Shown piece by piece: positions 1 through 7,545 of a stretch of 61,003 nucleotides of DNA. Position 1 is the first letter of the stretch. The number at the start of each line of letters is the position of its first letter. A program made the translations under genes and the position numbers. Location: NCBI GenBank assembly GCA_964390725.1, contig CAYMIW010000015.1, forward strand, positions 1 through 61,003, given 5' to 3'. This DNA is from JAABTH01 sp964390725 (GTDB lineage Bacteria; Bacillota; Dethiobacteria; DTU022). The notes under the pieces were generated by a model. That model had not been told where the DNA came from. It was given only the letters and a program-made list of their open reading frames with translations, and ran no database searches.

Positions 1-54
1 AGCACCTGACTTTTAATCAGGGTGTCCCAGGTTCGAATCCTGGATGGCTCACCA
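1..54 (+). tRNA. tRNA-Lys(TTT), 3' part only
   Basis: The window opens inside a tRNA gene. The anticodon arm (stem CTGA/TCAG, loop CTTTTAA) gives anticodon TTT. The variable loop, the T arm with GGTTCGAATCC, the 3' acceptor strand and an encoded CCA at 52-54 follow. The 5' half lies outside the window. Its 3' end serves as the attachment site of the element to its right. Confidence 0.9.
10..54 (+). repeat. Attachment-site direct repeat, tRNA-proximal copy
   Basis: This 45-bp stretch is identical to 1215-1259. It runs from the anticodon loop of tRNA-Lys to the CCA end. If one mismatch at position 9 is allowed, the identity extends leftward to base 5. It lies within the intact-looking tRNA, as expected for an integration that rebuilds the tRNA. 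Confidence 0.85.
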
Positions 55-116
55 TCAATAATAACGGGGGTTTCAGGGTTTTAGGCATTAACAAAAATTA
101 CACCAAAAACCCCCGA

Positions 117-167
117 TTTACTACCTATTTACTACCTATAGCAGAATTACTACCTTTCATCTACCTT
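117..167. repeat. Four TACTACCT-type repeats, candidate integrase arm sites
   Basis: TTTACTACCTA occurs twice in tandem (117-127, 128-138). Related copies are ATTACTACCTT at 146-156 and a shorter ATCTACCTT at 159-167. They lie between the tRNA attachment site and the integrase 3' end, where arm-type binding sites of tyrosine integrases or excisionase sites are found. The function is inferred from position and repetition only. Confidence 0.5.
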
Positions 168-177
168 GAAAGGGGCT

Positions 178-394
178 GCGAAATAAGCGGATTAAGCTAA
201 ATAAGTCAATGCAGGGTTTGACATCCTGTGACCGGTTACCATGCGAAATAAGCGGATTAAGCTAAATAAGTATGTTTTTATCTACCACCCTGCGAAATAA
301 GCTAAATAAGCTAATTAACTAAAATTACCATAAAAGAAACCGGGTCACATAGAACCCGGTATGCTAAATAAGCTAAATAAGCTAAATAAGTATT
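178..394. repeat. GCTAAATAA-type repeat clusters
   Basis: Four clusters begin near 178, 243, 292 and 363. The first two share GCGAAATAAGCGGATTAAGC followed by TAAATAAGT. The third and fourth are runs of GCTAAATAA, three units in the fourth. The last cluster touches the integrase stop codon at 393-395. The spacings (about 65, 49 and 71 bp) are irregular. Together with 117-167 they fill the 338-bp gap between tRNA and integrase. They may be protein-binding arms of the element's attP or iteron-like sites; no gene is visible here. Confidence 0.55.
339..360. terminator. Hairpin downstream of the integrase
   Basis: ACCGGGT (339-345) and ACCCGGT (354-360) form a 7-bp stem with an 8-nt loop, 33 bases past the integrase stop. 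There is no long U-run on either side, so it may be a weak terminator or a structural element between repeat clusters. Confidence 0.35.
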
Positions 395-1205
395 ACTGGA
401 TGCAGGAAGCAAGCAAGCTGCCAATCTTGTCTGTTGCTTCCTGTTTCATTTTGTTAGTAACCCCACTGTAGACATCAAGTGTAAATGCTACCTTATGATG
501 ACCTAATGCTTCTTGTATGGTGCGGGGGTCTGTTCCTTGCTGTAGGCATAGAGTGGCAAAGGTATGTCTTAGACCGTGAAAGTTTATTTTCGGTATCAGG
601 TTATACTCTGCCACCTTCAGCCCTTCTTCCTCTGCATCGGCAATCACCCTGTTATTATGCCTGTCTATCAACCGTGCAAAGTGCCGGGTAAATCCTCGGG
701 GGCAGTATGGCTCACCTACTTCATTACAGAATACAAGGTTATGCTCTTTGCTGTAGGATGTATCTGCTTCACCCTGTTCATCTGATTGCTTCTTTCTATG
801 CTTCTTCAGTTCTTCTATGACATCTTTGGATATACCTATTGACCGCTTAGAAAGCTTTGTCTTAGGTTCTTGAAAAACAAGTTTACCGTCAACCCTTAAC
901 AGGCTTTGCTTTACAGATATATTGCCATTCTTCAGGTCTACATCCTGCCACCGTAACCCTAACAACTCCCCACGCCTTAAGCCTGTATTCAGTGCAAGAA
1001 AATATGCTGCAAAGTGCTTTGTTTTCTTTGCTTCAGTCAAGAATAGCTTGACCTGTTCAGTATCAAAAAACAGCATATCCTTCTTCTTTTCTGCAGGTAG
1101 TTTTGCTGCATCTGCGGGGTTGGTGTAAATCCTACCTTCTACTTTTGCCTGTTCAAGGCAAGCATGGCAAATCAAGTGAATATATCTTACCGACCTGGGG
1201 GACAA
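393..1205 (-). pseudogene. Tyrosine integrase, N-terminally truncated
   Basis: The 270 residues match the end of the core-binding domain and the whole catalytic domain of phage/ICE tyrosine recombinases. Visible catalytic residues are R77 (TGLRRGEL), a beta-hairpin Lys near 115-117, H210 and R213 (HGLRHTFA), H236 (LGHHKVAF) and the nucleophile Y246 (DVYSGVT). Family members are about 370-400 residues, so the arm-binding domain and most of the core-binding domain are missing. The frame can be followed upstream for only a few codons (K-A-G-G) before a TAA that lies in the tRNA-derived repeat, which places the breakpoint at about 1211-1214. The TTG at 1205 is a nominal start. It is unlikely to be a working integrase. 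Confidence 0.85.
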
Positions 1206-1214
1206 CCCCCCTGC

Positions 1215-1259
1215 CTTTTAATCAGGGTGTCCCAGGTTCGAATCCTGGATGGCTCACCA
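1215..1259 (+). repeat. Attachment-site direct repeat, distal copy (tRNA-Lys fragment)
   Basis: This is an exact copy of bases 10-54. It has the anticodon loop, T arm and CCA but no 5' half, and its anticodon stem is broken by the C at 1214, so it is not a functional tRNA. It marks the far boundary of the integrated element. Confidence 0.85.
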
Positions 1260-1266
1260 AAAATGT

Positions 1267-1291
1267 AAGGCGGAGTTATAAACTCTGCCTT
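1267..1291 (+). terminator. Terminator of the tRNA-Lys locus
   Basis: An 11-bp stem (1267-1277 with 1281-1291, one G-U pair) with a 3-nt loop is followed by TATTATTTTATT. It stands 8 bases after the displaced CCA end and was probably the original terminator of the tRNA before the element inserted. Confidence 0.6.
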
Positions 1292-1327
1292 ATTATTTTA
1301 TTGGCACTGGAAAACAGCAAGAATAAA

Positions 1328-1363
1328 AAAAGCCCGCTTCTCTTTTAGGAAACGGGCTTTTTT
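1328..1363. terminator. Bidirectional terminator
   Basis: AAAAGCCCG (1328-1336) pairs with CGGGCTTTT (1353-1361), with an A-run on the left and a T-run on the right. It can end transcripts from the tRNA side and from the leftward actin-like gene that stops at 1380. Confidence 0.75.
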
Positions 1364-1379
1364 ATTTTTATGCTTTAAA

Positions 1380-2384
1380 CTAGCTGCTGGCTTTATTCTT
1401 AGCCAGTTTCCAGAATCCTTTAACATTAGCAAACTGGGCATCCTGAACCAGCATCATGTTGTTAAACTTGGGAATCAGGTATTCTGATAGCGCTTCTCCC
1501 CCACCTCCGGTTAGAATGATTGCATCCAGTTCCCGGTAGTCCCATAAAGAGTCAAGTTCGGTTTTAATTTTAGCTGCCAGGTTAAAATATGCTTCAGAGA
1601 TAATATCACTGATATCGTAGTTTATTCCGGCAATCTTAATAGTTTTACTCTTGACGATCTGATCAAGCTCAAAATCCTTTTTGTCAATTTTATATTTACT
1701 GCGAATCATCGCAGCAATAATTTCGTAAGCACTGACCATACCGCTATTTGAAGAGGAGCTTAACCTGTCAACAAATTCCAGAGAGTCTGAAACTACAAAA
1801 TCAGCGGTTTTAAAGCCAATATCGGCAATGCCAACAATTTTGTTGCTCATATCCTGATCGGCAACATTACCACTGTTGTCAAGAACAAGGTTAAAGAGGG
1901 TACCGAATGGTTGGGGTACAATTCTTATCTCGTCAACAATGATTCGCTTTTCCTCATTTTTCCCATCAATGCCCAGCACAATCTGGTGTTCTCCGGAAAG
2001 AAGATTAGCCAGCTGATCCTGGTAACTCAAAATGTAATTTGTTGGCAATCCGGTTACCACACTAAACTGCTGCTGTGGTTCCCTGCTATAGAGACCGATA
2101 GAAGTGAGGAATAACAACAGAGTATTTAAATCTTCAGGTTTTTTAATATCAAGCGACCTGCTGGGAATTGAACTCTGGCGGATTGCATAATTACCGATAA
2201 AATAATTTTTGCCGTTATATTTAAGGGCAAGGGTATCAAGTGGAGATTTATAAGTGCTAAGTTGGGACCGGTATGAGATATCCCTGCCGATACCTACAAC
2301 ACTGGGAAATACTATTTCGTGTTCACCATCGTAGCTTTTAACAAATCCATAACCAATATCGACACCAACTAGTTCTCCATACAA
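1380..2384 (-). CDS. ParM/StbA-like bacterial actin
   Basis: This 334-residue protein has the actin-fold nucleotide motifs in order: phosphate-1 VGVDIGYGFVK (D9), phosphate-2 GIADIGFKTADFVV (D189) and the adenosine motif ILTGGGGEAL (about 290-299). Proteins of this group polymerise into filaments that move plasmids or other DNA; some are chromosomal with unknown cargo. No DNA-binding adaptor (ParR-like) gene or obvious centromere repeat is next to it, so its cargo cannot be named. It forms a single-gene unit with its own promoter (2524-2552) and a terminator (1328-1363). It sits beside the integrase relic and may have arrived with mobile DNA, but it lies outside the attachment repeats. Confidence 0.8.
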   Translation of the reverse strand: MYGELVGVDIGYGFVKSYDGEHEIVFPSVVGIGRDISYRSQLSTYKSPLDTLALKYNGKNYFIGNYAIRQSSIPSRSLDIKKPEDLNTLLLFLTSIGLYSREPQQQFSVVTGLPTNYILSYQDQLANLLSGEHQIVLGIDGKNEEKRIIVDEIRIVPQPFGTLFNLVLDNSGNVADQDMSNKIVGIADIGFKTADFVVSDSLEFVDRLSSSSNSGMVSAYEIIAAMIRSKYKIDKKDFELDQIVKSKTIKIAGINYDISDIISEAYFNLAAKIKTELDSLWDYRELDAIILTGGGGEALSEYLIPKFNNMMLVQDAQFANVKGFWKLAKNKASS

Positions 2385-2523
2385 TTTCTACTCAGCTCCT
2401 TCAACAATTTTTTTTCAGTCTGCTGACAAGCTGAACAGGTATAATTACATCACCCGTTTCGATTAGCCAGGCTGCTAAATCATCCTTCAATAATTATTAT
2501 AAAGCATAATTAAACTTATATTA

Positions 2524-2552
2524 AAAATACATTACAAAAATACTAAAGTCAA
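2524..2552 (-). promoter_or_regulatory. Promoter of the actin-like gene
   Basis: Read leftward: -35 TTGACT (2547-2552), a 17-bp spacer, -10 TATTTT (2524-2529). It leaves a leader of about 135 nt before the start at 2384. That leader contains an imperfect hairpin at about 2461-2481. Confidence 0.5.
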
Positions 2553-2595
2553 CACTATTATAAACTATTTTAGATAATTACATTAATAATGGTAA

Positions 2596-3993
2596 TTAAT
2601 GGGATGAGTACGTTCCCTTATTATTTATTGCTTTATTGGTTAAATTATCGTAATCTTCCGGAGTATCTATATCCAGAATAACTGCCTGATCTTTACATTC
2701 GACAAAATCAAGGTTTTCTGTTGATAACCCTTTTATTACATTTCTGCCTCCATAATCTCCTTCAAGTTTGATCAGCTCCGGCCACAGAGAACGATCAAAT
2801 AAAACCGGGTTACCCCTTTTGCCATTATAGACTGGCATTGTAACTTTATTAAAATTTTTAATATATGTATTAAGAAGCAGGTTGTACACGGGGGTGGTTA
2901 TCGCCGGCTGGTCACCCAGAACAAACAATACTCCCTGGGAACAATAATCAACTGCGTTCAACCCGGTGATCAGGGAACTTGCCTGTCCCAGTTGATAGCG
3001 ATGGTTGACAGCAATTTTGATCCGGTTTGAATCTGCAAAACTCCTCCATTGTTCACCAGGTTTGGTAACCAGGATTATCTCATCAATATCTGTTGCAAGA
3101 AGCTGTTTTACAGTTTCTCCAAGTATTGTATGATTACAGTAGGGCATTAAAAGTTTGTCTCTGCCCATTCTTTCAGATTTACCAGCAGCAAGAATTACTG
3201 CAGAAATTTTTACTAATCTGTTCAAGCTGTTTTTTTTAAAATATAAATGAACAGGATAATTATCTCTGGCTGCAGTGACAAGGAGCTCCGGAATTTTATG
3301 TTCATTGAACATGAAAGTGGCAATATTTGCCGCTGTTAAGGGAGTTGGTAATAAATCACTTTTGTTGAGAACAGCTTTGATTCGAGCTCTGGGAGCCATT
3401 ACAGAGCCAAGCTTAATCATATATGCATAAGCACAGGCTGTTAGCTGCTCGTCTACAAACTCTGTGCCATATCCACGGCAGATTGTTTTTCTGAAGATAT
3501 TAACCCTGTGAAGGTTCTTTTCAGCAATTGAAGCGCCTATTATGTCTGCTCCAACTACAGGGATGATTAAATCGGCGCAATCAGGCAGAACCGGCTCATA
3601 CTCTGCATGTCCTTTCATTGATTTTCCCTTTGCTCCATCAGCTTCAACCAAAATATAATAATTATTGGATGCTTTTAAATTAGCGATTGTTTTTATATTA
3701 AACCCTTCGATTTTACCGTCATTTAAAAGGCGCTGACCTGTTACAATGGGTTTTCCTTCTTTAAAATGCAGATCTATATTCTTTTCATCTACACGGTTAT
3801 CTTCAATAAATACAGTTTTCAGGTCGGTATAGGGAAAGATTTTAGTAGTGGTGGTAATCAATACTTTTTTACCCTGACTGCTTAGTTCACCGGCCAGGGT
3901 ATAAATCAACGAAGTTTTACCTCCACCTCCGTAGAAAGCTGTTACGGAAGGTTTGTTAATACTTAGACAACGCGATAAAGATAGTTTGTTCAT
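2596..3993 (-). CDS. YqeC-MocA fusion: selenium-cofactor accessory ATPase plus molybdopterin cytidylyltransferase
   Basis: Residues 1-260 match YqeC, an accessory protein of selenium-dependent molybdenum hydroxylases. It has a P-loop YGGGGKTS (21-28) and VEADGAKGKSMKGH (116-129). Residues 262-455 match MocA-type CTP:molybdopterin cytidylyltransferase, with the nucleotide-binding signature AVILAAGKSERMGRDK (265-280) and LGDQP with D361. MocA adds CMP to molybdopterin to make MCD, the cofactor form used by xanthine-dehydrogenase-type enzymes. Fusing the two ties cofactor cytidylation to selenium/sulfur maturation. It is the last gene of the hydroxylase operon, 33 bp after the Cys-rich gene. Confidence 0.88.
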   Translation of the reverse strand: MNKLSLSRCLSINKPSVTAFYGGGGKTSLIYTLAGELSSQGKKVLITTTTKIFPYTDLKTVFIEDNRVDEKNIDLHFKEGKPIVTGQRLLNDGKIEGFNIKTIANLKASNNYYILVEADGAKGKSMKGHAEYEPVLPDCADLIIPVVGADIIGASIAEKNLHRVNIFRKTICRGYGTEFVDEQLTACAYAYMIKLGSVMAPRARIKAVLNKSDLLPTPLTAANIATFMFNEHKIPELLVTAARDNYPVHLYFKKNSLNRLVKISAVILAAGKSERMGRDKLLMPYCNHTILGETVKQLLATDIDEIILVTKPGEQWRSFADSNRIKIAVNHRYQLGQASSLITGLNAVDYCSQGVLFVLGDQPAITTPVYNLLLNTYIKNFNKVTMPVYNGKRGNPVLFDRSLWPELIKLEGDYGGRNVIKGLSTENLDFVECKDQAVILDIDTPEDYDNLTNKAINNKGTYSSH

Positions 3994-4026
3994 TTAGTAA
4001 TAACTCCGTTATAGTTGCTCTGAAGT

Positions 4027-4302
4027 TCAGGAATGGTGCTGGCGAAAAAAACAGCGATCTGAACACTCAACCCCCTGATTATTCCTGGTGATTCCCTTTC
4101 CTCCCCTGGGGCATTTAACTGCTGTCATTTTCAGGTATGGGCAGTTTACCCAGGCCGGTTCTCCGATGTCACTGCTGCCGCAGCGACTACATGCTAAAGT
4201 ATGATCTTTTCCGGGTAGTATTTCATTTTTGTCCAGCATTGTCAGGCAGCTATTACAGAAATAATATTCTATTACATTGTCGTCCTTGATGTCGTTATTC
4301 AT
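4027..4302 (-). CDS. Cys-rich small protein of the Mo-hydroxylase operon
   Basis: The product is 91 residues from the ATG at 4302. That start has GGGAG about 9 nt upstream; an earlier ATG at 4317 is possible. Eight cysteines are visible: CNSC, CSRC, then CPYLK, CPRGG, CSDRC. The first two pairs look like a zinc ribbon; the rest could bind metal or an Fe-S cluster. I do not recognise a named family. It lies between yqeB and the yqeC-mocA fusion, so a role in maturing the molybdenum/selenium site is plausible but not shown. A 12-bp direct repeat (CATTTCAGCAAC at 4300-4311 and 4315-4326) covers its start region. Confidence 0.65.
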   Translation of the reverse strand: MNNDIKDDNVIEYYFCNSCLTMLDKNEILPGKDHTLACSRCGSSDIGEPAWVNCPYLKMTAVKCPRGGKGITRNNQGVECSDRCFFRQHHS

Positions 4303-4342
4303 TTCAGCAACTCCCATTTCAGCAACATTACAAATTCAGGGC

Positions 4343-5146
4343 TTAACTGCGGCGGCAATTATAGCGGTTCATTATAGCCTCAAGAACTCCTCCGCCCACC
4401 GCGCGCGCTTTATCTGATATGGTCATATAGTCAACTTTCCGACCCCTGGGATCTATATCCCCAACTTTAACTCCTTTAGTTACTTCAAGCCCCTCAAACA
4501 GTAAACCTCTAACTAAACCGTTTGTTTCAGCTCTTACTACTTTCCCGGATACAGTAGCAACGGTTTCTCCCCGTTCAACCAGGTCACCTATTTTTTTAAC
4601 CGGTGTAAAGATACCGCCAGCAGGTGCCCGGAGCAGCCTTTCAGGACCGTATCCGTTTATGTTTCCGGGAATAGTGGTGTTTTCAGCTGCAGAACCACTG
4701 TAGATTACTTTTCCCAGGTTATGTCCTCTTTTGGTTTCAATGACGGCATCTACATCTTTTCCTGCAGTAAATCCCGGTCCTAAACCGATTACCAGCTCAG
4801 CATCATCAATCAAAGTTAAACGATTATCTTTAGCCATGATCGCATCTATTACAACGCAAGGTTTAAAAAAATTGTTAATTTCTGCATCCGGATCTATAAA
4901 AACCGGTATTATATTTTCCGCAAGCAGTTCATTTGTTTCGTTTACATTGTGGCATAGGGTTGCATTAACCCCTTCTACAGTGATGTTGTTTTTAAATACG
5001 GCTGTCGCATAAGAGACGGTAGTTCTTACGACCATGGGTTTAGGCAGTTCGAGCATAACAAGATCAAATCCTGACCGGTGCAAACGGTGTGCTACCCCGC
5101 TGGCCAGGTCTCCCGCTCCCCTGATCACTATCAGATTTGGTAACAT
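4343..5146 (-). CDS. yqeB: YqeB-type selenium-dependent molybdenum hydroxylase accessory protein
   Basis: This 267-residue protein starts with an NAD-type GAGDLASGVAHRL motif (10-22) and continues with IGLGPGFTAGKDVDAVIETKRGH, cut here as two family hallmarks: GLGPGF and VIETKRGH. The C-terminal part (RAPAGGIFTP, GDLVERGETVATVSG) resembles a lipoyl-like barrel. The family (also called EF2563) is found with Se-dependent xanthine dehydrogenase and purine hydroxylase and is thought to help install labile selenium; its chemistry is not established. The gene follows the Mo subunit after a hairpin at 5169-5188 and precedes the Cys-rich gene by about 40 bp. Confidence 0.88.
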   Translation of the reverse strand: MLPNLIVIRGAGDLASGVAHRLHRSGFDLVMLELPKPMVVRTTVSYATAVFKNNITVEGVNATLCHNVNETNELLAENIIPVFIDPDAEINNFFKPCVVIDAIMAKDNRLTLIDDAELVIGLGPGFTAGKDVDAVIETKRGHNLGKVIYSGSAAENTTIPGNINGYGPERLLRAPAGGIFTPVKKIGDLVERGETVATVSGKVVRAETNGLVRGLLFEGLEVTKGVKVGDIDPRGRKVDYMTISDKARAVGGGVLEAIMNRYNCRRS

Positions 5147-5168
5147 GTGTCAACCTCCCGATAAAAAA

Positions 5169-5188
5169 GGGCGCGGATAAACGCGCCC
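5169..5188 (-). terminator. Hairpin between hydroxylase and accessory genes
   Basis: GGGCGCG (5169-5175) pairs with CGCGCCC (5182-5188) around a 6-nt loop. Read leftward the stem is followed by a run of six U. It has the form of an intrinsic terminator inside what is otherwise one operon, so it may act as partial termination that lowers expression of yqeB and downstream genes. Confidence 0.65.
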
Positions 5189-5214
5189 CAACAGGTATCC
5201 GTGATTAAATTATA

Positions 5215-7524
5215 CTATTTTTTTTCGTGCAGCGTTTTCCATACCCTTTCTGGGGTTAACGGAAAAGTGTTGAATTCTACTCCAAGTGCATCAGATACAG
5301 CATTGGCTATAGCCGGCGCGACTCCAATCATAGGCTGTTCGCCTATCCCTCTTACCCCGAACGGGCCTTTAGTTTCAGGTGTTTCAATGATAAAACTATC
5401 GATGTGCGGAGTATTGTCTATACTGGATATCTTGTAATCGGTGAAGTTTCTGTTCAGCATTACTCCTTTGTCAAATTTTACCTCTTCATATAAGGCAGTT
5501 GACAGCCCCATTATGGTACCACCATGAAGCTGACATTTACAGAGTTGAGGATTTACAGCTTTACCGGCATCAATTGAACTGGCCAGCTGCAGAACGGTCA
5601 CCACGCCTGTCTCAGGATCGACTTCAACCTCTGCACCGGTAGCCCCAAAGCAATAAAACATCCCGGGGTTGCCCTGGCCGGTTTCTGGATCTAGGTTGGT
5701 CATATTACTTGGAATAAAAGATCCTCTTCCAATAATAGGCCCGGCAATACCTTCCCCGGTGCATTTCTTACAGCTGTCGGCAACTTCAGCAATGGTCGCT
5801 TTTTTATTTGCATCTTTGGTTGAATAAATCATCTTGCCGTCAAAAGTAAGCTCTTCCTGCGGCACCTGAAGCAGATCGGATGCAGCCCTGTAAATCTGCC
5901 CCAGAGCATCTTCAGCAGCACGTTTAACCGATGTGCCGCAGGTGTAGGTAATCCTGCTTCCTACACTTTGCCACTCATAGGGAGTAAAATCAGTATCCGG
6001 CACCTTAATGTCGATTTTTTCCACAGGAATGTGAAGAATTTCTGAAGCGATCTGACTCATAGCTGTCAGCATTCCCTGGCCCATTTCCGTTGCACCAACC
6101 ATTATATGAGCGGTGCCATCTTCGTTAATACGAATAATAGCTGAAGATGAGGCATTGCTGGGTTGGGCCGGGCATTTAACCAGGCCGGAAATACCTTTAC
6201 CTCTTAATTTACCGTTTGAGCCTGGTTCCTTTTTGCCCCACTTAATCTGATCAGCAACAGTCTCGATACACTTTTTGAAGTCAACATCTTCCACCACCTG
6301 GCCTGCTGCCGTGGTGGAACCATTCTTCATCCCGTTGATCAGGCGGATTTCGAGAGGATCCATTTTAAGCTCTTTAGCTATGTATTCCATGTGCCGTTCA
6401 ATACCCCACTGCATTTCACACATGCCAAAACCGCGTACCGGCCCGCCGATTGAATTATTTGTGTAGACACAGTAAGAGTCGGTTTTTACGTTTGGTATTT
6501 CATAAGCACCTGTTGAACTATACCCGGCGGAGCGAACAATGTTCACACCATATTCTGTGTAGGCTCCACCATCCCAGATCATTTTATACTCAAGGGCGGT
6601 TATTTTACCATTTATTTTAACTCCGGTTTTCAGGGTTGCATACATTGCCTGGCGGGTAAATGTTCCCTGCATGTCTTCTTCTCGGTTGAGAACAATCCTG
6701 GCTACATAACCGGGGAACTTCTGAGCCACAGGCACTACCAGGCCTTCCAGGCCGGCCCCGGCTTTACCGCCGAACCCACCCCCGATAAAGCTGGAAATAA
6801 CCCTGATTTTATGCATGGGCAGTTCAAAAGACTTAGCCAGCAGCTGGCGGACTACGTTTGGTGACTGAGCCGTGCTCCATACAGTCAATTTGCCATCAGG
6901 GCTCCAATGGGCAGCTGCCTTGTGGGTTTCTATCGGAACATGCTGCATCTGTGGCACATAATATTCTTTCTCAATAATCAGGTCTGCCTCGGCAAACCCC
7001 TGATCTGTGTCACCTTTCCTCAGCTTGAAATGATTGGCTATATTAGTGCCTTCCTGGGGATAAAAGATGGGCACTACTTCATAGCTGCCGAGGTTTTCAT
7101 GAATTATCGGCGCATCAGGCTTTAAAGCTTCGAAAGGATCAAAAACTCCGGGAAGTTCTTCATATTCGACATCGATCAGCTCAACTGCTTCTGCAGCAAT
7201 CTTTTCTGAAACAGCAACAACCAGGGCTACAGGTTCGCCCCAATAGCGAACTTTGTCTATGGCAATAAAGTCTCTGTCCACAAGGTAAAGTCCGATTTTA
7301 CTTTTATAATCCTTCCCGGTAAGAACTGTCTTGACTCCTGGATATTCAAGAGCGCGTGAAATATCAAGTTTTTTAATTTTACCGTGGGCTACCGTACTCT
7401 TCTTCATTTTCAGATAGAGCAGGGGTCCCAGGAAGCGATCTTCAATATATTCAGCGGCGCCGGTTACTTTTTCAATTGCATCCTTACGGGCAACAGTTGT
7501 ACCGACACATTTAAGTTCAGTCAT
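5215..7524 (-). CDS. Molybdenum-binding subunit of a xanthine dehydrogenase-type hydroxylase
   Basis: The 769 residues are typical for separately encoded Mo subunits. Family motifs are GGGFGGKAG (Mo-cofactor loop), RGFGMCEMQWG (substrate-pocket Arg region), GATEMGQGM (pterin binding), CGTSV and the catalytic Glu in RGIGEQPMIG (E729). It binds the MCD form of the cofactor and hydroxylates a C-H next to nitrogen or an aldehyde carbon with water-derived oxygen. The precise substrate cannot be read from sequence. The YqeB/YqeC neighbours point to the selenium-dependent subclass; the selenium there is a labile ligand, and no in-frame TGA selenocysteine was seen. It lies 21 bp after the 2Fe-2S subunit in the same operon. 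Confidence 0.92.
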   Translation of the reverse strand: MTELKCVGTTVARKDAIEKVTGAAEYIEDRFLGPLLYLKMKKSTVAHGKIKKLDISRALEYPGVKTVLTGKDYKSKIGLYLVDRDFIAIDKVRYWGEPVALVVAVSEKIAAEAVELIDVEYEELPGVFDPFEALKPDAPIIHENLGSYEVVPIFYPQEGTNIANHFKLRKGDTDQGFAEADLIIEKEYYVPQMQHVPIETHKAAAHWSPDGKLTVWSTAQSPNVVRQLLAKSFELPMHKIRVISSFIGGGFGGKAGAGLEGLVVPVAQKFPGYVARIVLNREEDMQGTFTRQAMYATLKTGVKINGKITALEYKMIWDGGAYTEYGVNIVRSAGYSSTGAYEIPNVKTDSYCVYTNNSIGGPVRGFGMCEMQWGIERHMEYIAKELKMDPLEIRLINGMKNGSTTAAGQVVEDVDFKKCIETVADQIKWGKKEPGSNGKLRGKGISGLVKCPAQPSNASSSAIIRINEDGTAHIMVGATEMGQGMLTAMSQIASEILHIPVEKIDIKVPDTDFTPYEWQSVGSRITYTCGTSVKRAAEDALGQIYRAASDLLQVPQEELTFDGKMIYSTKDANKKATIAEVADSCKKCTGEGIAGPIIGRGSFIPSNMTNLDPETGQGNPGMFYCFGATGAEVEVDPETGVVTVLQLASSIDAGKAVNPQLCKCQLHGGTIMGLSTALYEEVKFDKGVMLNRNFTDYKISSIDNTPHIDSFIIETPETKGPFGVRGIGEQPMIGVAPAIANAVSDALGVEFNTFPLTPERVWKTLHEKK

Positions 7525-7545
7525 TTATTAATCCTCCTTTCCTCT

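Larger units (their letters stand above)
10..1259. mobile_element. Relic of a tRNA-Lys-integrated element (1.2 kb)
   Basis: Bases 10-54, the 3' end of tRNA-Lys, recur without mismatch at 1215-1259, a 1205-bp period. Between them lie a tyrosine integrase lacking its N-terminal half, a hairpin and two sets of short repeats. This is the layout of an element integrated into a tRNA 3' end by its own integrase. The original tRNA terminator (1267-1291) now follows the distal copy. Only one end of the element survives: the integrase 5' end abuts the distal attachment copy, so an internal deletion removed the cargo and the integrase N-terminus. Confidence 0.8.

Noticed and set aside
178..394. CRISPR array
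   Set aside because: Repeat units are short, AT-rich and internally tandem, and the spacings (65, 49, 71 bp) are irregular. No cas gene is present. They do not have the repeat-spacer form.
485..1128. Rightward ORFs opposite the integrase
   Set aside because: They lie wholly within the integrase frame on the other strand, have no SD and no family resemblance.
1215..1259. A second functional tRNA-Lys
   Set aside because: The 5' half is absent and the anticodon stem is broken at 1214. It is only the att fragment.
5215..7524. In-frame selenocysteine (UGA) in the molybdenum subunit
   Set aside because: The frame is unbroken with no internal TGA. Selenium in this enzyme class is a labile, non-Sec ligand.
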